NCBI RefSeq assembly: GCF_026651855.1
Contig: NZ_CP093280.1
Location: 7,028,501-7,092,500, forward strand
Length of the DNA stretch: 64,000 bases
Origin: Pseudomonas silvicola
GTDB lineage: Bacteria > Pseudomonadota > Gammaproteobacteria > Pseudomonadales > Pseudomonadaceae
Reading direction: 5' to 3'
The position numbers and the translations under genes are program-made. The notes under the pieces were generated by a model. The model saw nothing but the letters and a program-made list of their open reading frames with translations. It made no database searches and was not told the origin of the DNA. Shown here in pieces: positions 16,472-26,308 of the stretch (positions within the stretch are counted from its first letter, which is position 1; the number at the start of each line of letters is the position of its first letter).

Positions 16472-17028
16472 AAAAAATCGCCCTCGCCGCCTGCTCCCTG
16501 ATGTTCGCCAGCCAGTTGATGGCCGCCGACGCCCAGCACCCACACGTGCTGATGGACACCAGCTTCGGCAAAGTGGAAATCGAACTGGACATGGTCAAGG
16601 CCCCGATCAGCAGCAAGAACTTCCTGGCCTATGTGGACAGCGGGTTCTACAACAACACAATCTTCCACCGCGTGATCCCCGGCTTCATGGTCCAGGGCGG
16701 CGGCTTTACCCAGCAGATGCAGGAAAAGCAAACCCGCGACCCGATCAAGAACGAAGCGGACAACGGCCTGAAGAACGTGCGCGGCACCTTGTCGATGGCG
16801 CGTACCAGCAGCGTCAACTCGGCCACCAGCCAGTTCTTCATCAACGTCAACGACAACGAGATCCTCGACCACGGCAACCGCGACTTCGGCTATGCCGTAT
16901 TCGGCAAGGTCGTCAGCGGCATGGACGTCGTCGACCAGATCGTGCACTCCCCGACCACCACCAAGGGCGGCATGCAGGACGTGCCTGCCGACCCGGTGCT
17001 GATCAAGTCGGCCAAGCGCGTCGACTGA
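16465..17028 (+). CDS. ppiA: Peptidyl-prolyl cis-trans isomerase A, periplasmic cyclophilin
   Basis: A 187-residue cyclophilin with a Sec signal peptide ([20 protein letters not shown]). The catalytic core includes [15 protein letters not shown] (active-site Arg and Phe), [18 protein letters not shown] and [17 protein letters not shown]. It speeds proline isomerisation during folding in the periplasm. Length and order match P. aeruginosa PA3227. It overlaps the hydrolase gene and precedes an ABC exporter by 42 bp. Confidence 0.92.
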   Translation: MLKKIALAACSLMFASQLMAADAQHPHVLMDTSFGKVEIELDMVKAPISSKNFLAYVDSGFYNNTIFHRVIPGFMVQGGGFTQQMQEKQTRDPIKNEADNGLKNVRGTLSMARTSSVNSATSQFFINVNDNEILDHGNRDFGYAVFGKVVSGMDVVDQIVHSPTTTKGGMQDVPADPVLIKSAKRVD

Positions 17029-17070
17029 TGGCCTGAAGGCCAGAACCTTTTCCACAGGAGCTTTCGCCCC

Positions 17071-18903
17071 ATGCTGTTCCGTCGTTTTGAAAAATGGATC
17101 GATATCTTCCGTGAGGCGCCCACCGAGGCGCCGCCAACCCGGGTGCTGGCCTTCTACGTGTACTATCTGCGCCAGGTCTGGCCCAGCTTCGCCGCCCTGC
17201 TGTTCGTAGGGCTGGTAGGCGCGCTGATCGAGGTGGCGCTGTTCAACTACCTCAGCCGCATCATCGACCTGGCCCAGGGCACGCCCAACGTGCACTTCTT
17301 CAGCGACCACGGCGGTGAACTGCTGTGGATGGCCGTGGTGGCCCTGCTGCTGCGGCCCGTGTTCGTGGGCCTCCACGACCTGCTGGTGCACCAGACCATC
17401 GCCCCCGGCATGACCAGCATGATCCGCTGGCAGAACCACAACTACGTGCTCAAGCAGAGCCTGAATTTCTTCCAGAGCGATTTCGCCGGGCGTATCGCCC
17501 AGCGCATCATGCAGACCGGCAACGCCCTGCGTGACTCGGCCGTGCAGGCGGTGGATGCGCTCTGGCATGTGCTGATCTACGCCATCAGTTCGTTGATCCT
17601 GTTCGCCGAAGCCGACTGGCGCCTGATGATCCCCCTCATCAGCTGGATCCTGGCCTACATCGTCGCCCTGTACTATTTCGTTCCCAGGGTGAAAGAGCGC
17701 TCGGTGGTGTCGTCCGACGCCGGCTCCAAGCTCATGGGCCGCATCGTCGACGGCTACACCAATATCGCCACCCTCAAGCTGTTCGCCCACACCAACATGG
17801 AACAGCACTACGCCCGCGAGGCCATCAGCGAGCAGACCGAGAAGTCGCAAATGGCCAGCCGCGTCATCACCAGCATGGACGTGGCCATCACCACCCTCAA
17901 CGGCCTGCTGATCGTCGGCACCACGGGCCTGGCCCTGTGGCTGTGGACCCAGTCACTGATCTCGGTGGGCGCCATCGCCCTGGCCACGGGCCTGGTGATC
18001 CGTATCGTCAACATGTCGGGCTGGATCATGTGGGTGGTCAACGGCATCTTCGAGAACATCGGCATGGTCCAGGACGGCCTGCAGACCATCGCCCAGCCGG
18101 TCAGCGTCAGCGACGTGAAAAACGCACCGAAGCTGAAAGTGGACCGCGGCGCCGTACGCTTCGAAAACGTCGACTTCCACTACGGCAAGGGCAGCAAGAT
18201 CATCGAAACCCTGACCCTGGACATCCGCCCCGGCGAAAAAATAGGCCTGATCGGCCCCTCGGGGGCGGGCAAGTCGACCCTGGTCAACCTGTTGCTGCGC
18301 CTCTATGACTTGTCAGGCGGGCGCATCCTGATCGACGGCCAGGACATCACCCAGGTCAGCCAGGAAAGCCTGCGCGCGCAGATCGGCATGATCACCCAGG
18401 ACACGTCGCTGCTGCACCGCTCGATCCGCGAAAACCTGCTGTACGGCCGCCCCGGCGCCAGCGAAACGCAGATGTGGGACGCCGTGGTGAAAGCCCGTGC
18501 CGACGAGTTCATCCCCCACCTGTCCGACGCTCAGGGCCACATGGGTCTGGATGCGCACGTGGGTGAACGCGGAGTGAAACTGTCCGGTGGCCAGCGCCAG
18601 CGCATCGCCATTGCCCGGGTACTGCTCAAGAATGCACCGATCCTGATCATGGACGAAGCCACCTCGGCACTGGACTCGGAAGTCGAAGCCGCGATTCAGG
18701 AAAGCCTGGAAACCCTGATGCAGGGCAAGACGGTGATCGCCATCGCCCACCGCCTGTCCACCATCGCCAAGATGGACCGGCTGGTGGTACTGCAGCACGG
18801 CCGGATAGTCGAGCTGGGTAGCCATCAGGAGCTGTTGGCGCATCAGGGGCTGTACGCGCGGCTGTGGCATCACCAGACGGGTGGGTTCGTCGGCATCGAT
18901 TGA
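17071..18903 (+). CDS. ABC exporter, fused permease and ATPase
   Basis: A 610-residue half-transporter of the MsbA-like type. The transmembrane domain (residues about 40-330) precedes the nucleotide-binding domain: Walker A GPSGAGKST near residue 398, signature LSGGQRQR near 504, Walker B ILIMDEATSALDS, and H-loop IAHRLS. It should act as a homodimer in the inner membrane. It matches the position of PA3228 in P. aeruginosa, next to ppiA. The substrate is unknown; lipid or drug export is typical of the family. Confidence 0.88.
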   Translation: MLFRRFEKWIDIFREAPTEAPPTRVLAFYVYYLRQVWPSFAALLFVGLVGALIEVALFNYLSRIIDLAQGTPNVHFFSDHGGELLWMAVVALLLRPVFVGLHDLLVHQTIAPGMTSMIRWQNHNYVLKQSLNFFQSDFAGRIAQRIMQTGNALRDSAVQAVDALWHVLIYAISSLILFAEADWRLMIPLISWILAYIVALYYFVPRVKERSVVSSDAGSKLMGRIVDGYTNIATLKLFAHTNMEQHYAREAISEQTEKSQMASRVITSMDVAITTLNGLLIVGTTGLALWLWTQSLISVGAIALATGLVIRIVNMSGWIMWVVNGIFENIGMVQDGLQTIAQPVSVSDVKNAPKLKVDRGAVRFENVDFHYGKGSKIIETLTLDIRPGEKIGLIGPSGAGKSTLVNLLLRLYDLSGGRILIDGQDITQVSQESLRAQIGMITQDTSLLHRSIRENLLYGRPGASETQMWDAVVKARADEFIPHLSDAQGHMGLDAHVGERGVKLSGGQRQRIAIARVLLKNAPILIMDEATSALDSEVEAAIQESLETLMQGKTVIAIAHRLSTIAKMDRLVVLQHGRIVELGSHQELLAHQGLYARLWHHQTGGFVGID

Positions 18904-18972
18904 CCCTGGAGCCGCATGCGCTGGGTCAGGGTCGGCGCGGTGGTCGGGACGCGGCCGGGTCCGCTGCTCCGG

Positions 18973-20091
18973 TCATTCAGCAGTCTGGCGATAGGGCAAC
19001 GCCGCACGCGCTTCCTCGGCATAGGCCCGCACGCCCGCACGCTCTTCCTGCAGAAACTCGGCTACGGCATTCTTCAACCCCGGGTGGCTGAGGTAATGCC
19101 ATGACCGGGTAATCACCGGCTCGAAGCCGCGAATCAATTTGTGTTCACCCTGGGCACCGGCGTCAAAGCGCTGGTACCCCTGGGCAATGGCGTAGTCCAT
19201 ACCCTGGTAGAAACAGGTTTCGAAATGCAGGCGGTCGAATTCCGCCAGGCAGCCCCAGTAGCGCCCGTAGAAACTGTCCCCACCCACCAGGCTGAAGGCC
19301 ATGGCCACCGGGCGGCCTGCCTGACGGGCGAATACCACGCGGATGGCCTCGGGCATGCGTTCGGCCAGCAGGCTGAAGAACGCCCGTGTCAGGTACGGTG
19401 ACTGGCGGCGTACGGCGTAGGTGTTGGCGTAGCAGGCGTAGACGAAATCCCATTCCGCCTCGGCCAGGGTATGCCCTTCGCGCCATTCGAACTCGAAGCC
19501 CTGGGCGGCCACCTGTTCGCGCTCCTTGCGCATCTGCTTGCGCTTGCGCGAACTGAGCGTGTCGAGAAAGTCCTGGAAGTCGCGGTAACCGCGGTTGTGC
19601 CAGTGGTATTGGCACCCCAGCCGCTCTAGCCAGCCCGGCTCCTGGGCCACCAGGGTATCCAGGGCCGGGTCGGTGAAGTTGATGTGCGCGCCGGATAGTG
19701 CTTCGACCTCCACATAGCCAGGCACCGCTTGCAGCAGGGCCAGCCCGTCACCCAGCAGGCGCGGGCCGCTGACCGGGCTGAACGGCACGGCGCAGAGCAG
19801 CTTGGGATAATAATCGATACCGGCGCGCCGGCAAGCGTCGGCCCAGCCGTGGTCGAAGACGTATTCGCCATAGGAATGCCATTTGCGGTAGGCCGGCATC
19901 GCTGCGATCAAGCGGCCGTCTTCGATGTGCAGCAAATGCTCTGGGCGCCAGCCCGACTGCTTGCTCAGGCTACCGCTGTCTTCCAGGGCGCTGAGGAATG
20001 CGTGGCGCAGGAAGGGCTGGTCGATGGGAAGCAGCGCGTCCCAGTCGCCGGCCGATACCTCGCTCAGGCTGTGCGTAACGTGCAGTGGCAT
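18973..20091 (-). CDS. FemAB-like/GNAT-superfamily protein (PF04339 type)
   Basis: A 372-residue soluble protein with the FemAB-like GNAT fold. Recognisable stretches are FLDTLSSRKRKQMRKERE, AFFSLLAERMPEAIRVVFA and GGDSFYGRYWGC followed by LHFETCFYQGMDYAI. Proteins of this group are often called peptidoglycan biosynthesis proteins, but their reactions are poorly known; they probably transfer acyl or aminoacyl groups. It converges with the ABC exporter across a 69-bp gap. Confidence 0.8.
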   Translation of the reverse strand: MPLHVTHSLSEVSAGDWDALLPIDQPFLRHAFLSALEDSGSLSKQSGWRPEHLLHIEDGRLIAAMPAYRKWHSYGEYVFDHGWADACRRAGIDYYPKLLCAVPFSPVSGPRLLGDGLALLQAVPGYVEVEALSGAHINFTDPALDTLVAQEPGWLERLGCQYHWHNRGYRDFQDFLDTLSSRKRKQMRKEREQVAAQGFEFEWREGHTLAEAEWDFVYACYANTYAVRRQSPYLTRAFFSLLAERMPEAIRVVFARQAGRPVAMAFSLVGGDSFYGRYWGCLAEFDRLHFETCFYQGMDYAIAQGYQRFDAGAQGEHKLIRGFEPVITRSWHYLSHPGLKNAVAEFLQEERAGVRAYAEEARAALPYRQTAE

Positions 20092-20238
20092 GGCAATTCC
20101 CCCTTGGATGTTGCAAGGATGCCATATTCCGGACGGGTGTCGCCTCCTTCCCGCGCTTCGCCCGGTCTTGCAGGGGGTTCGCGGGGCCTGGTAGGACCAG
20201 GTGACGCTCGGGAAGCAGACAATGCAAAAATCCCAGGC

Positions 20239-20265
20239 AAAAAAAGCCCCGCGCTAAGGCGGGGC
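20239..20265 (-). terminator. Intrinsic terminator of the OprD-family porin gene
   Basis: On the minus strand a GCCCCGC/GCGGGGC stem (20246-20252 with 20259-20265) with a 6-nt loop is followed by a seven-T run (A7 at 20239-20245 on the plus strand). It lies about 46 bp past the porin stop, a classic Rho-independent terminator. Confidence 0.85.
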
Positions 20266-20311
20266 GAATGAGCTTTAACGGATGAGCAAAAACGGTGTTA
20301 CCTGAAACGCA

Positions 20312-21670
20312 TTACAACAGCGGAATCGAGTAGCTCACGATCACGCGGTTTTCGTCCTGGTCACGCTGGCCGGGAATATCGTTGCGCCACATGGCGTTTT
20401 TCCACATCAGGCCCAGGCCCTTGAAGGTGCCTTGCGGAATCACGTAGGCCAGGGTCAGGTCGCGTTCCCACTCGGAACGGCCGGAACCGGCCACGGCGCC
20501 GCTGGTGGCCACGGTGTCGATGTTGTCGCCACGCAGGTACACCAGGCCGGCGGTAGCGCCGGGGAAGCCGATGGCCGAGAAGTCATACGAGTAGCGCGCC
20601 TGCCAGGTGCGCTCGCCGGCACGGCCGAACTTCTGGATCTGCATGTCGGTGATGGTGTAGTTCGACGAGCCGTCGCCCTGGTTCAGCCACGGGAAGTCCG
20701 AGCTGCCGTTGCTGACCTGGTAGCCACCGCCGAAGGTGTGGCCGGCCACGGTATACAGGAACAGGCCGCTGTACAGGTTGTTGTCCACCGGGCCCTTGCC
20801 GCTGGCCACGCCGCTGTAGTTGCCGGTGGTGTAGTAGGCGGCATCGTTGCCGTTGGCGCCATCGTCGGTGCTGTGGAACACACGCAGGTCGGACTTCAGC
20901 ACGCCCGGGCCGATGGCCCAGTTGTGTACCAGGCCCAGGAAGTGCTGCTTGTAGAACTGGTCCAGCTCACCGTAGTAGTACTGGACCAGCAGGTCCTTGG
21001 TGATCTTGTAGTCGGCACCGGCGTAGTAGAACTTGTTGCTGCGCTCACCGATGTTGCTGTTGCCACTGCCGTTGGCACCACTGATGGACAGGTTCTCGAA
21101 GTTGCTCGAGTTACGCGCCTTGGCCTGGCTGATCTGACCGGCGATCAGGGTCAGGTCCTTGATGTCGTTCGAGGTGATCTGGCCACCCTCGAACAACTGC
21201 GGCAGCAAGCGACCGTCGTTGTACTGGATGACCGGCAGCTTGGGCATCAGGGTACCCAGTTTCAGCTCGGTCTTGGAGATCTTGGCCTTGGCGGTCAGGC
21301 CAAGGGTGCTGAAGTCGTCAGCGGCGTGGTCGCCATCGCTGGGGAACACGGTGCCGCCGTCCAGGGTGCCAGTCGGGTTGCCGTGCTTGGCGGTGCTGGA
21401 GTCCAGCTTCACCCCCAGCAGGCCGATGGCATCCAGGCCGAAGCCGACGGTGCCAGCGGTGTAGCCGGATTGGAACTCCAGCTGGAAGCCCTGGCCCCAT
21501 TCGGCCTGGTAGTTGGCGTTTTTGGCCGCGGCCGAGTCACGGTTATCGGTGTTGATGTAATAGTTGCGCAGCTTCAGGGTCGCCTTGCTGTCGTCAAGAA
21601 AGCCTTCGGCCATAGCCTGCTGTGCCATGACGCCCAGGGCCATGGTCAGGGCCACGGTTGACTTGTTCAT
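20312..21670 (-). CDS. OprD-family outer-membrane porin
   Basis: A 452-residue porin with a signal peptide (MNKSTVALTMALGVMAQQAMA) and the OprD family start EGFLDDSKATLKLRNYYIN. The mature part is made of alternating beta strands and ends in a hydrophobic strand (RVIVSYSIPLL), as needed for BAM insertion. Typical family motifs include GFGLDAIGLLGVKLDS and GTLMPKLPVI. OprD porins take up amino acids, peptides or carboxylates. The substrate is not predictable here. The start is at 21670 because the signal peptide begins there. Confidence 0.9.
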   Translation of the reverse strand: MNKSTVALTMALGVMAQQAMAEGFLDDSKATLKLRNYYINTDNRDSAAAKNANYQAEWGQGFQLEFQSGYTAGTVGFGLDAIGLLGVKLDSSTAKHGNPTGTLDGGTVFPSDGDHAADDFSTLGLTAKAKISKTELKLGTLMPKLPVIQYNDGRLLPQLFEGGQITSNDIKDLTLIAGQISQAKARNSSNFENLSISGANGSGNSNIGERSNKFYYAGADYKITKDLLVQYYYGELDQFYKQHFLGLVHNWAIGPGVLKSDLRVFHSTDDGANGNDAAYYTTGNYSGVASGKGPVDNNLYSGLFLYTVAGHTFGGGYQVSNGSSDFPWLNQGDGSSNYTITDMQIQKFGRAGERTWQARYSYDFSAIGFPGATAGLVYLRGDNIDTVATSGAVAGSGRSEWERDLTLAYVIPQGTFKGLGLMWKNAMWRNDIPGQRDQDENRVIVSYSIPLL

Positions 21671-22102
21671 TGATTTACTCCTTTGAGTACTGCTTTTTGA
21701 GTTTTTTTCAGCGACGCTGCCTGGTATGCGGGCGCAAGTCCGGCAAGCTTTATGGGAGGGCATCTTGAACAGCGGATATTTCAGCGAGGTGGCTCGAATA
21801 TTAAGATTTGATGACAAGGGAACTTCTTGAAATGAAGTCTCCGTCACGTTCGGGATCATGGCCTGGACGCACCGACGAGCACCATCCACCTGAATTCATG
21901 GGATAAAAGTGAATGCTTCACGGCGTTCAAAGAATGAACACGGCAACACGTACGAATTAAACATTTGTCATCTCATTTCATTTTCACCCTGCCAGAGGGT
22001 ACTGTTGCCGGCTGGACGCAAGCCCTGCACCGCCGCTTGAATGACCCGGCAGCGCCACCCATGTGGCGCATTACCAGGCAGTCTTTCAAGGAAACCGTAC
22101 CT
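21671..22102. other. Intergenic region between the porin and a delta-60 protein gene
   Basis: About 430 bp of lower GC than the flanking genes, lying between divergent genes. It should contain the promoters of both. I see no convincing small gene, hairpin or repeat in it. Confidence 0.5.
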
Positions 22103-23419
22103 ATGGTTGATAACACCCAACAACGCTTCCCCAAAGCAGGGGAACAGGATCCGCAATTCGATAGCAGCGCGGCGTTGCACGGCCTCGCGGGCTTCGAGTT
22201 GCACGGGGTGGCGCGATCACCGGACGATAGCGGCCTGTTGTTTGCCCTCAGCCGCGGCGATGACTATGCCGTGGCCAGGCTGCACGCCGATGGCAGCCCG
22301 GACACCGACTTTGCCGGCGGCAGCGTTATCGATGCCTATGGCCCGGGCGCTGGCACGGGAATCAAGCCGGGGCGACGCGTGGCGGCGCTGGGCGACAAGG
22401 TGATCGTTGGCGGCATGAGTGAGTTTGCCCCCGGCCAATACTCCCCTTCACTGGCCTGCTACAGCTCTGATGGGCAACGTTTCAAAGGCTTCAACGAAAC
22501 GGGCCAACTGGTCCTGGCCCATGCCCTGCAGGCCACCCCACGCACCATGGGGCACATTTCCTTCGAGACCAGCCTGCCCCTGTGCAGTTCGTCCGGCACG
22601 GGTAGCGCCAGCGGGCACTTCCCTCATTCCAAGGCACAACAGGATTTCTCCCAGGTGAATTTCGACCTGCGCAGTGCCAACGGCAAGCTTTACCTGATTG
22701 CCACCGGACGCATCGACGATCAGCCCCGACTATCGGGCCTGGTATTTTGCATCACTGCCGACGGGCAACTGGACAGCACCTTCGGCGACAACGGCGTGAC
22801 TGCCCTGGCTTCGGAGACGTACAGCATCCTGTTGCGTTCAGTCGCCCTGAGCAACCAGTGGATTTACGTCGGCGGTGGCGTGACCGGGCTGAACAACCCG
22901 GCCATGGCCGCGCGCATCGGCTACGATGGCGTTCAGGACCACAACTGGGGACAGGCCGGCAACGAGGGCTATGCGTTGACGCGACAAAGCTTTCGTATCA
23001 ACGACCTGGTGGTCGCCCCCAGCGGCCATCTGTTCGGCGTGGGCGTGGGCACCACCATGCGCGCCATTGCCGTACGCCTGGAGGCCGATGGTTCGCAGGA
23101 CATGGATTTCGGCCAAGGTGGTGCCTTTGTGCCGGGGCTGCTGTACTCGGCGCTCACGTATGCCGCCATCGACGCCGCCGGCAAGCTGGTCTACATCGGC
23201 GAATACGTGGATGACAAGCATGGCTACCTGCAAGCCTTCGTCGGCCGCCTGCACCCGAACGGCGGCCCCGACCACGGATTTGGCGAACTGGGCATGGCCA
23301 GGCCTAACGTGTTCGATTCGATCGGTGCCAGCCTGGTGCTGCAGACCGACGGCAACATCGTCGCCGTGGGCTACACCGACCGCCAGGCGATGCCGTTCGC
23401 CGTGCGCCTGATGGGCTGA
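22103..23419 (+). CDS. Delta-60-repeat beta-propeller-like protein
   Basis: A 438-residue protein built of repeats of about 60 residues, each with an LDxxFGxxG-type turn (SPDTDFAGG, QLDSTFGDNG, SQDMDFGQGG, GPDHGFGELG) and a following strand ending in a VxRL-like motif. This matches delta-60 repeat (PF17164) proteins, predicted beta-propellers of unknown role. No signal peptide is seen. The start at 22103 has AAGGA 10 nt upstream; an upstream ATG at 21965 has no such support. A larger relative lies convergently next to it. Confidence 0.75.
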   Translation: MVDNTQQRFPKAGEQDPQFDSSAALHGLAGFELHGVARSPDDSGLLFALSRGDDYAVARLHADGSPDTDFAGGSVIDAYGPGAGTGIKPGRRVAALGDKVIVGGMSEFAPGQYSPSLACYSSDGQRFKGFNETGQLVLAHALQATPRTMGHISFETSLPLCSSSGTGSASGHFPHSKAQQDFSQVNFDLRSANGKLYLIATGRIDDQPRLSGLVFCITADGQLDSTFGDNGVTALASETYSILLRSVALSNQWIYVGGGVTGLNNPAMAARIGYDGVQDHNWGQAGNEGYALTRQSFRINDLVVAPSGHLFGVGVGTTMRAIAVRLEADGSQDMDFGQGGAFVPGLLYSALTYAAIDAAGKLVYIGEYVDDKHGYLQAFVGRLHPNGGPDHGFGELGMARPNVFDSIGASLVLQTDGNIVAVGYTDRQAMPFAVRLMG

Positions 23420-23424
23420 AACCA

Positions 23425-23462
23425 CGACGCCGCCGTACCCGGGACAGGGTGCGGCGGCGTCG
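23425..23462. terminator. Strong hairpin between convergent genes
   Basis: A 16-bp stem (23425-23440 with 23447-23462) with a single G-U pair and a 6-nt loop, just after the stop of the upstream delta-60 gene. It has no T-tract, but its stability suggests transcript-end protection or termination for one or both convergent genes. Confidence 0.6.
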
Positions 23463-23580
23463 CTGTTGCTGAAGCCGCGCTAGGCGGAACTGACATGCGT
23501 GCGGGTTTCGGTCTGCAAACGCTCGCCAGTTCCTTCCACCGCCTTATCTGCGGCCTTGTTCACATACAGTCGTCAAGCTG

Positions 23581-26157
23581 TCAGGACACCGCTGTTGCGT
23601 TCTCCGGTTCGAGCGTAAAGCGCATGAAGTACGGTCCCTCGTCTACCCGCGACGCTACCAGAATGCGCCCATTGGCCTGTACGGTGACATCGACCCCAAC
23701 GCCTTTCCCGAACCTGTCGGAAATACCGTACTCGCCGAAACGCTTGTCCAGGGTGCCGTCGGCCAGTACTGACGCCAGTACCACCCCATCCAGCTGCTCG
23801 CCAGCGTCGTTGATACGAGCGCCGACCAAGGTGATGGCACCGGCCGCATCAACATGTCCGGCAAAGGCCCGGAAACGTTCCATGCGTAACTCGTGCCCAC
23901 TCACGAAGTGTGGGTCGTAGACGCCCTGATCATTGAGAGCAATAAGGAAAGTCTGTTTCGACGCCGGGTTGTACAGGAATGAGACCGTACCGTTACCTGG
24001 CCTCCTCAGAAGGCCACCTATCTCGGTTTGGCCATCGAGGTTGCCGATGCTGAGTATTGAAATCATCGTGAAGGTCTCATTATTCTCCCCAACGACCAGC
24101 CGCCCCCGGGCGTCCAACCGTGCTACGGCGATGCCCGAGAGGGTGCCTTGCTCCACTGACAGCGCGTAGCCCAACACAGCGGCAGAATGGTCCGGGAACA
24201 CCACGGCACTGACGCTGGTGAAAAGGGAGTCGGGCCCTGGATGGTAGTCAATGGGTGCATAACCTTCGCCATCGGCGTAAGCGGCGTCGAACCCTCCCAG
24301 CGTGTCGACTTTTTGCAACCCCCGCCGGCAAGGCCGGTAAATCCAGGTTTTTAGGGCGTCACGCTGCACCGTGGCTACTGCCAAACGGGTTGCGTTAAGC
24401 GAGTGGCCTGTTGCTGGGTGAATCAAGCGGCTATCGGAGGCACGCAATGGCAGGTCGGTTTCAAACAAAGGTTCCGCCGTGGCCGGCACGATGGCCCAAT
24501 CGCTATCGGGCTCGATCGCCTTGTTCTGCTGGTTGATCCCGTTGTCCAAGTGCCCCGAAGCGGCGAACCTCTCACTTGGACCATCGTTCGTGAACACCAG
24601 GCATACCCCGTCAACCAAAATGTACTCCCGGGTTTCCGAGCCGCTTCTGGGCACGTAACGCCCGTGGACGGTCAGGGTAGCCCCTTCAGCCGACAGCTCG
24701 CCCGTCGCCGGCTCCGACACCCGCGGGACACCCTGATAATCAGTGATGTACAGATAGTATGCGTGATTGGAGGTAGGGTCCTCATCGACCGCGGACAAGC
24801 ACAGGTAGGTATCCCCTGCCGATACCGACGTGGAGCGTTGGGTGCCTTGCGGCCCCGGCAGGATACCTGTCTGGTTGAATTCCGTGTCCAGCCGCAATAG
24901 ACCGCCAGGCCCGGGCCCAGGACCGCCTCCTTCCACATCCGCGGCATGATAGCGGTAGAAAAACGGCTGAAAGGTGACCCCTGGGAGATTCATTGACCTG
25001 TGCAGGCTTACCATTGCCTTGCCGTCAGGCTGGAAATGCGCATAGCTTTCGACAACGTAGGCTGTGCCGAGCCGTTTGTAACCGGAAGGTGCGAAGGCGG
25101 CGTCGGGCGTGCCCTGTGCAGTGACACTGGCCATGATCAAACCATCCGGTGTCTCGCCAATCAGGAATATCGCCCCATCCTTGCCGGGCGTTGCGCCTAC
25201 CCATCGGCTCAGAAGGCCGCCGGGCAAATCCCCCGTTACCGGCCACCTCAACTCCTCGCCTTCATGGAAACCCGTATCGAGACTGCCGTCGGCGTTCAGC
25301 ATGCGCATTGAGCAGTAAGTCAGGGGCGACTTGTAGTAGACGAGCAGTTTGTCGTTGGGCAATACCAGCAACCCTATCTCAGACGGGTTGCCGGCGCTGG
25401 TATCCCGGTACGTCGCGAAGCTGGCATCCGGCCGGCCTTGGGCGTCCACCCTGCGGACGTAGGCATGATGGTCAGCATTGGCACTTTCGGACAACGCACC
25501 TGCCAGCAAGATCTTGCCGTCGCGCAATACCGTCACACTCGTGGCTCGGGCAGAGGACTGCGGGCCGGGATGAAAAAGAATGCGGCCCCCGGAGCCGAAA
25601 TCAGTATCAAGCTCTCCACCGTTGGTTACCTTCCAGGCGAAGCGAGAACAAACGACCAGGAAGTCCACCTCGTTGCCGCCAGCACGGGGAACAAGAGCGA
25701 CGTCGATCGGAACCACCAGCGCTGCCGCTACCCCTTCCAGATCCAGCAGCAAAACTCCTGCGTTGCCAAAGTTCTGGACCAGCTCCAGATTCTGGTCATA
25801 CATCGCCAACGCTACCTGGGAGATCCTGCCACCAACCGGTGGGGTATGGTCATCGCGTCCATACACCAGGAAGCGCCCGTCGGGCAATTCCACAGCGCGC
25901 GCATAGCCCGGGAATCCCGCTGCGGAAAATCTCCCTTCCACTGCCTTCAGCAACTGCCCGCCCATGCTCGTAACCCACACCTCGAACACGGCATTGTCCG
26001 CCCCGATATTACGCCTGCTGGTCAAACATACCCTGTCCTGGTTGGCGGACATCCCCAGGCCTGCCCCTGAAAACGGCCGGTGCACTTCACCGGTTGAATT
26101 GAAGGTCGTATCGAGCTCACCAGGAAGAACCCGTTCCGCCACACGTTTGATACTCAT
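23581..26157 (-). CDS. Large delta-60-repeat protein
   Basis: A protein of about 858 residues with many delta-60 turns: ELDTTFNSTG, ELDTDFGSGG, RPDASF, SLDTGF, TPDAAF, RLDTEFNQTG, TLDKRFGEYG. A Gly/Pro-rich linker (GGGPGPGPGGL) near the middle separates two repeat blocks, so it may fold as two propellers. No signal peptide is visible. The start is uncertain: the ATG at 26157 (MSIKRVAERV) is preferred over a GTG at 26226 that lacks a ribosome site. GC content is somewhat lower than its neighbours. It may bind or present ligands together with the smaller convergent protein, but no function is known. Confidence 0.72.
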   Translation of the reverse strand: MSIKRVAERVLPGELDTTFNSTGEVHRPFSGAGLGMSANQDRVCLTSRRNIGADNAVFEVWVTSMGGQLLKAVEGRFSAAGFPGYARAVELPDGRFLVYGRDDHTPPVGGRISQVALAMYDQNLELVQNFGNAGVLLLDLEGVAAALVVPIDVALVPRAGGNEVDFLVVCSRFAWKVTNGGELDTDFGSGGRILFHPGPQSSARATSVTVLRDGKILLAGALSESANADHHAYVRRVDAQGRPDASFATYRDTSAGNPSEIGLLVLPNDKLLVYYKSPLTYCSMRMLNADGSLDTGFHEGEELRWPVTGDLPGGLLSRWVGATPGKDGAIFLIGETPDGLIMASVTAQGTPDAAFAPSGYKRLGTAYVVESYAHFQPDGKAMVSLHRSMNLPGVTFQPFFYRYHAADVEGGGPGPGPGGLLRLDTEFNQTGILPGPQGTQRSTSVSAGDTYLCLSAVDEDPTSNHAYYLYITDYQGVPRVSEPATGELSAEGATLTVHGRYVPRSGSETREYILVDGVCLVFTNDGPSERFAASGHLDNGINQQNKAIEPDSDWAIVPATAEPLFETDLPLRASDSRLIHPATGHSLNATRLAVATVQRDALKTWIYRPCRRGLQKVDTLGGFDAAYADGEGYAPIDYHPGPDSLFTSVSAVVFPDHSAAVLGYALSVEQGTLSGIAVARLDARGRLVVGENNETFTMISILSIGNLDGQTEIGGLLRRPGNGTVSFLYNPASKQTFLIALNDQGVYDPHFVSGHELRMERFRAFAGHVDAAGAITLVGARINDAGEQLDGVVLASVLADGTLDKRFGEYGISDRFGKGVGVDVTVQANGRILVASRVDEGPYFMRFTLEPENATAVS

Positions 26158-26308
26158 GCTGTTCACCACTGCCTCGGTTGAGAAGTGCCGAGTATCGAAG
26201 GGGTGGACAAGCGCCTCAACTGTCACTTTTTACAGGTCGATGTTGATTTTCAAAGGCTATTTTTTGAAAAAAAAGCCACCCGAAGGTGGCGTTTTCAATG
26301 ACGACGGC

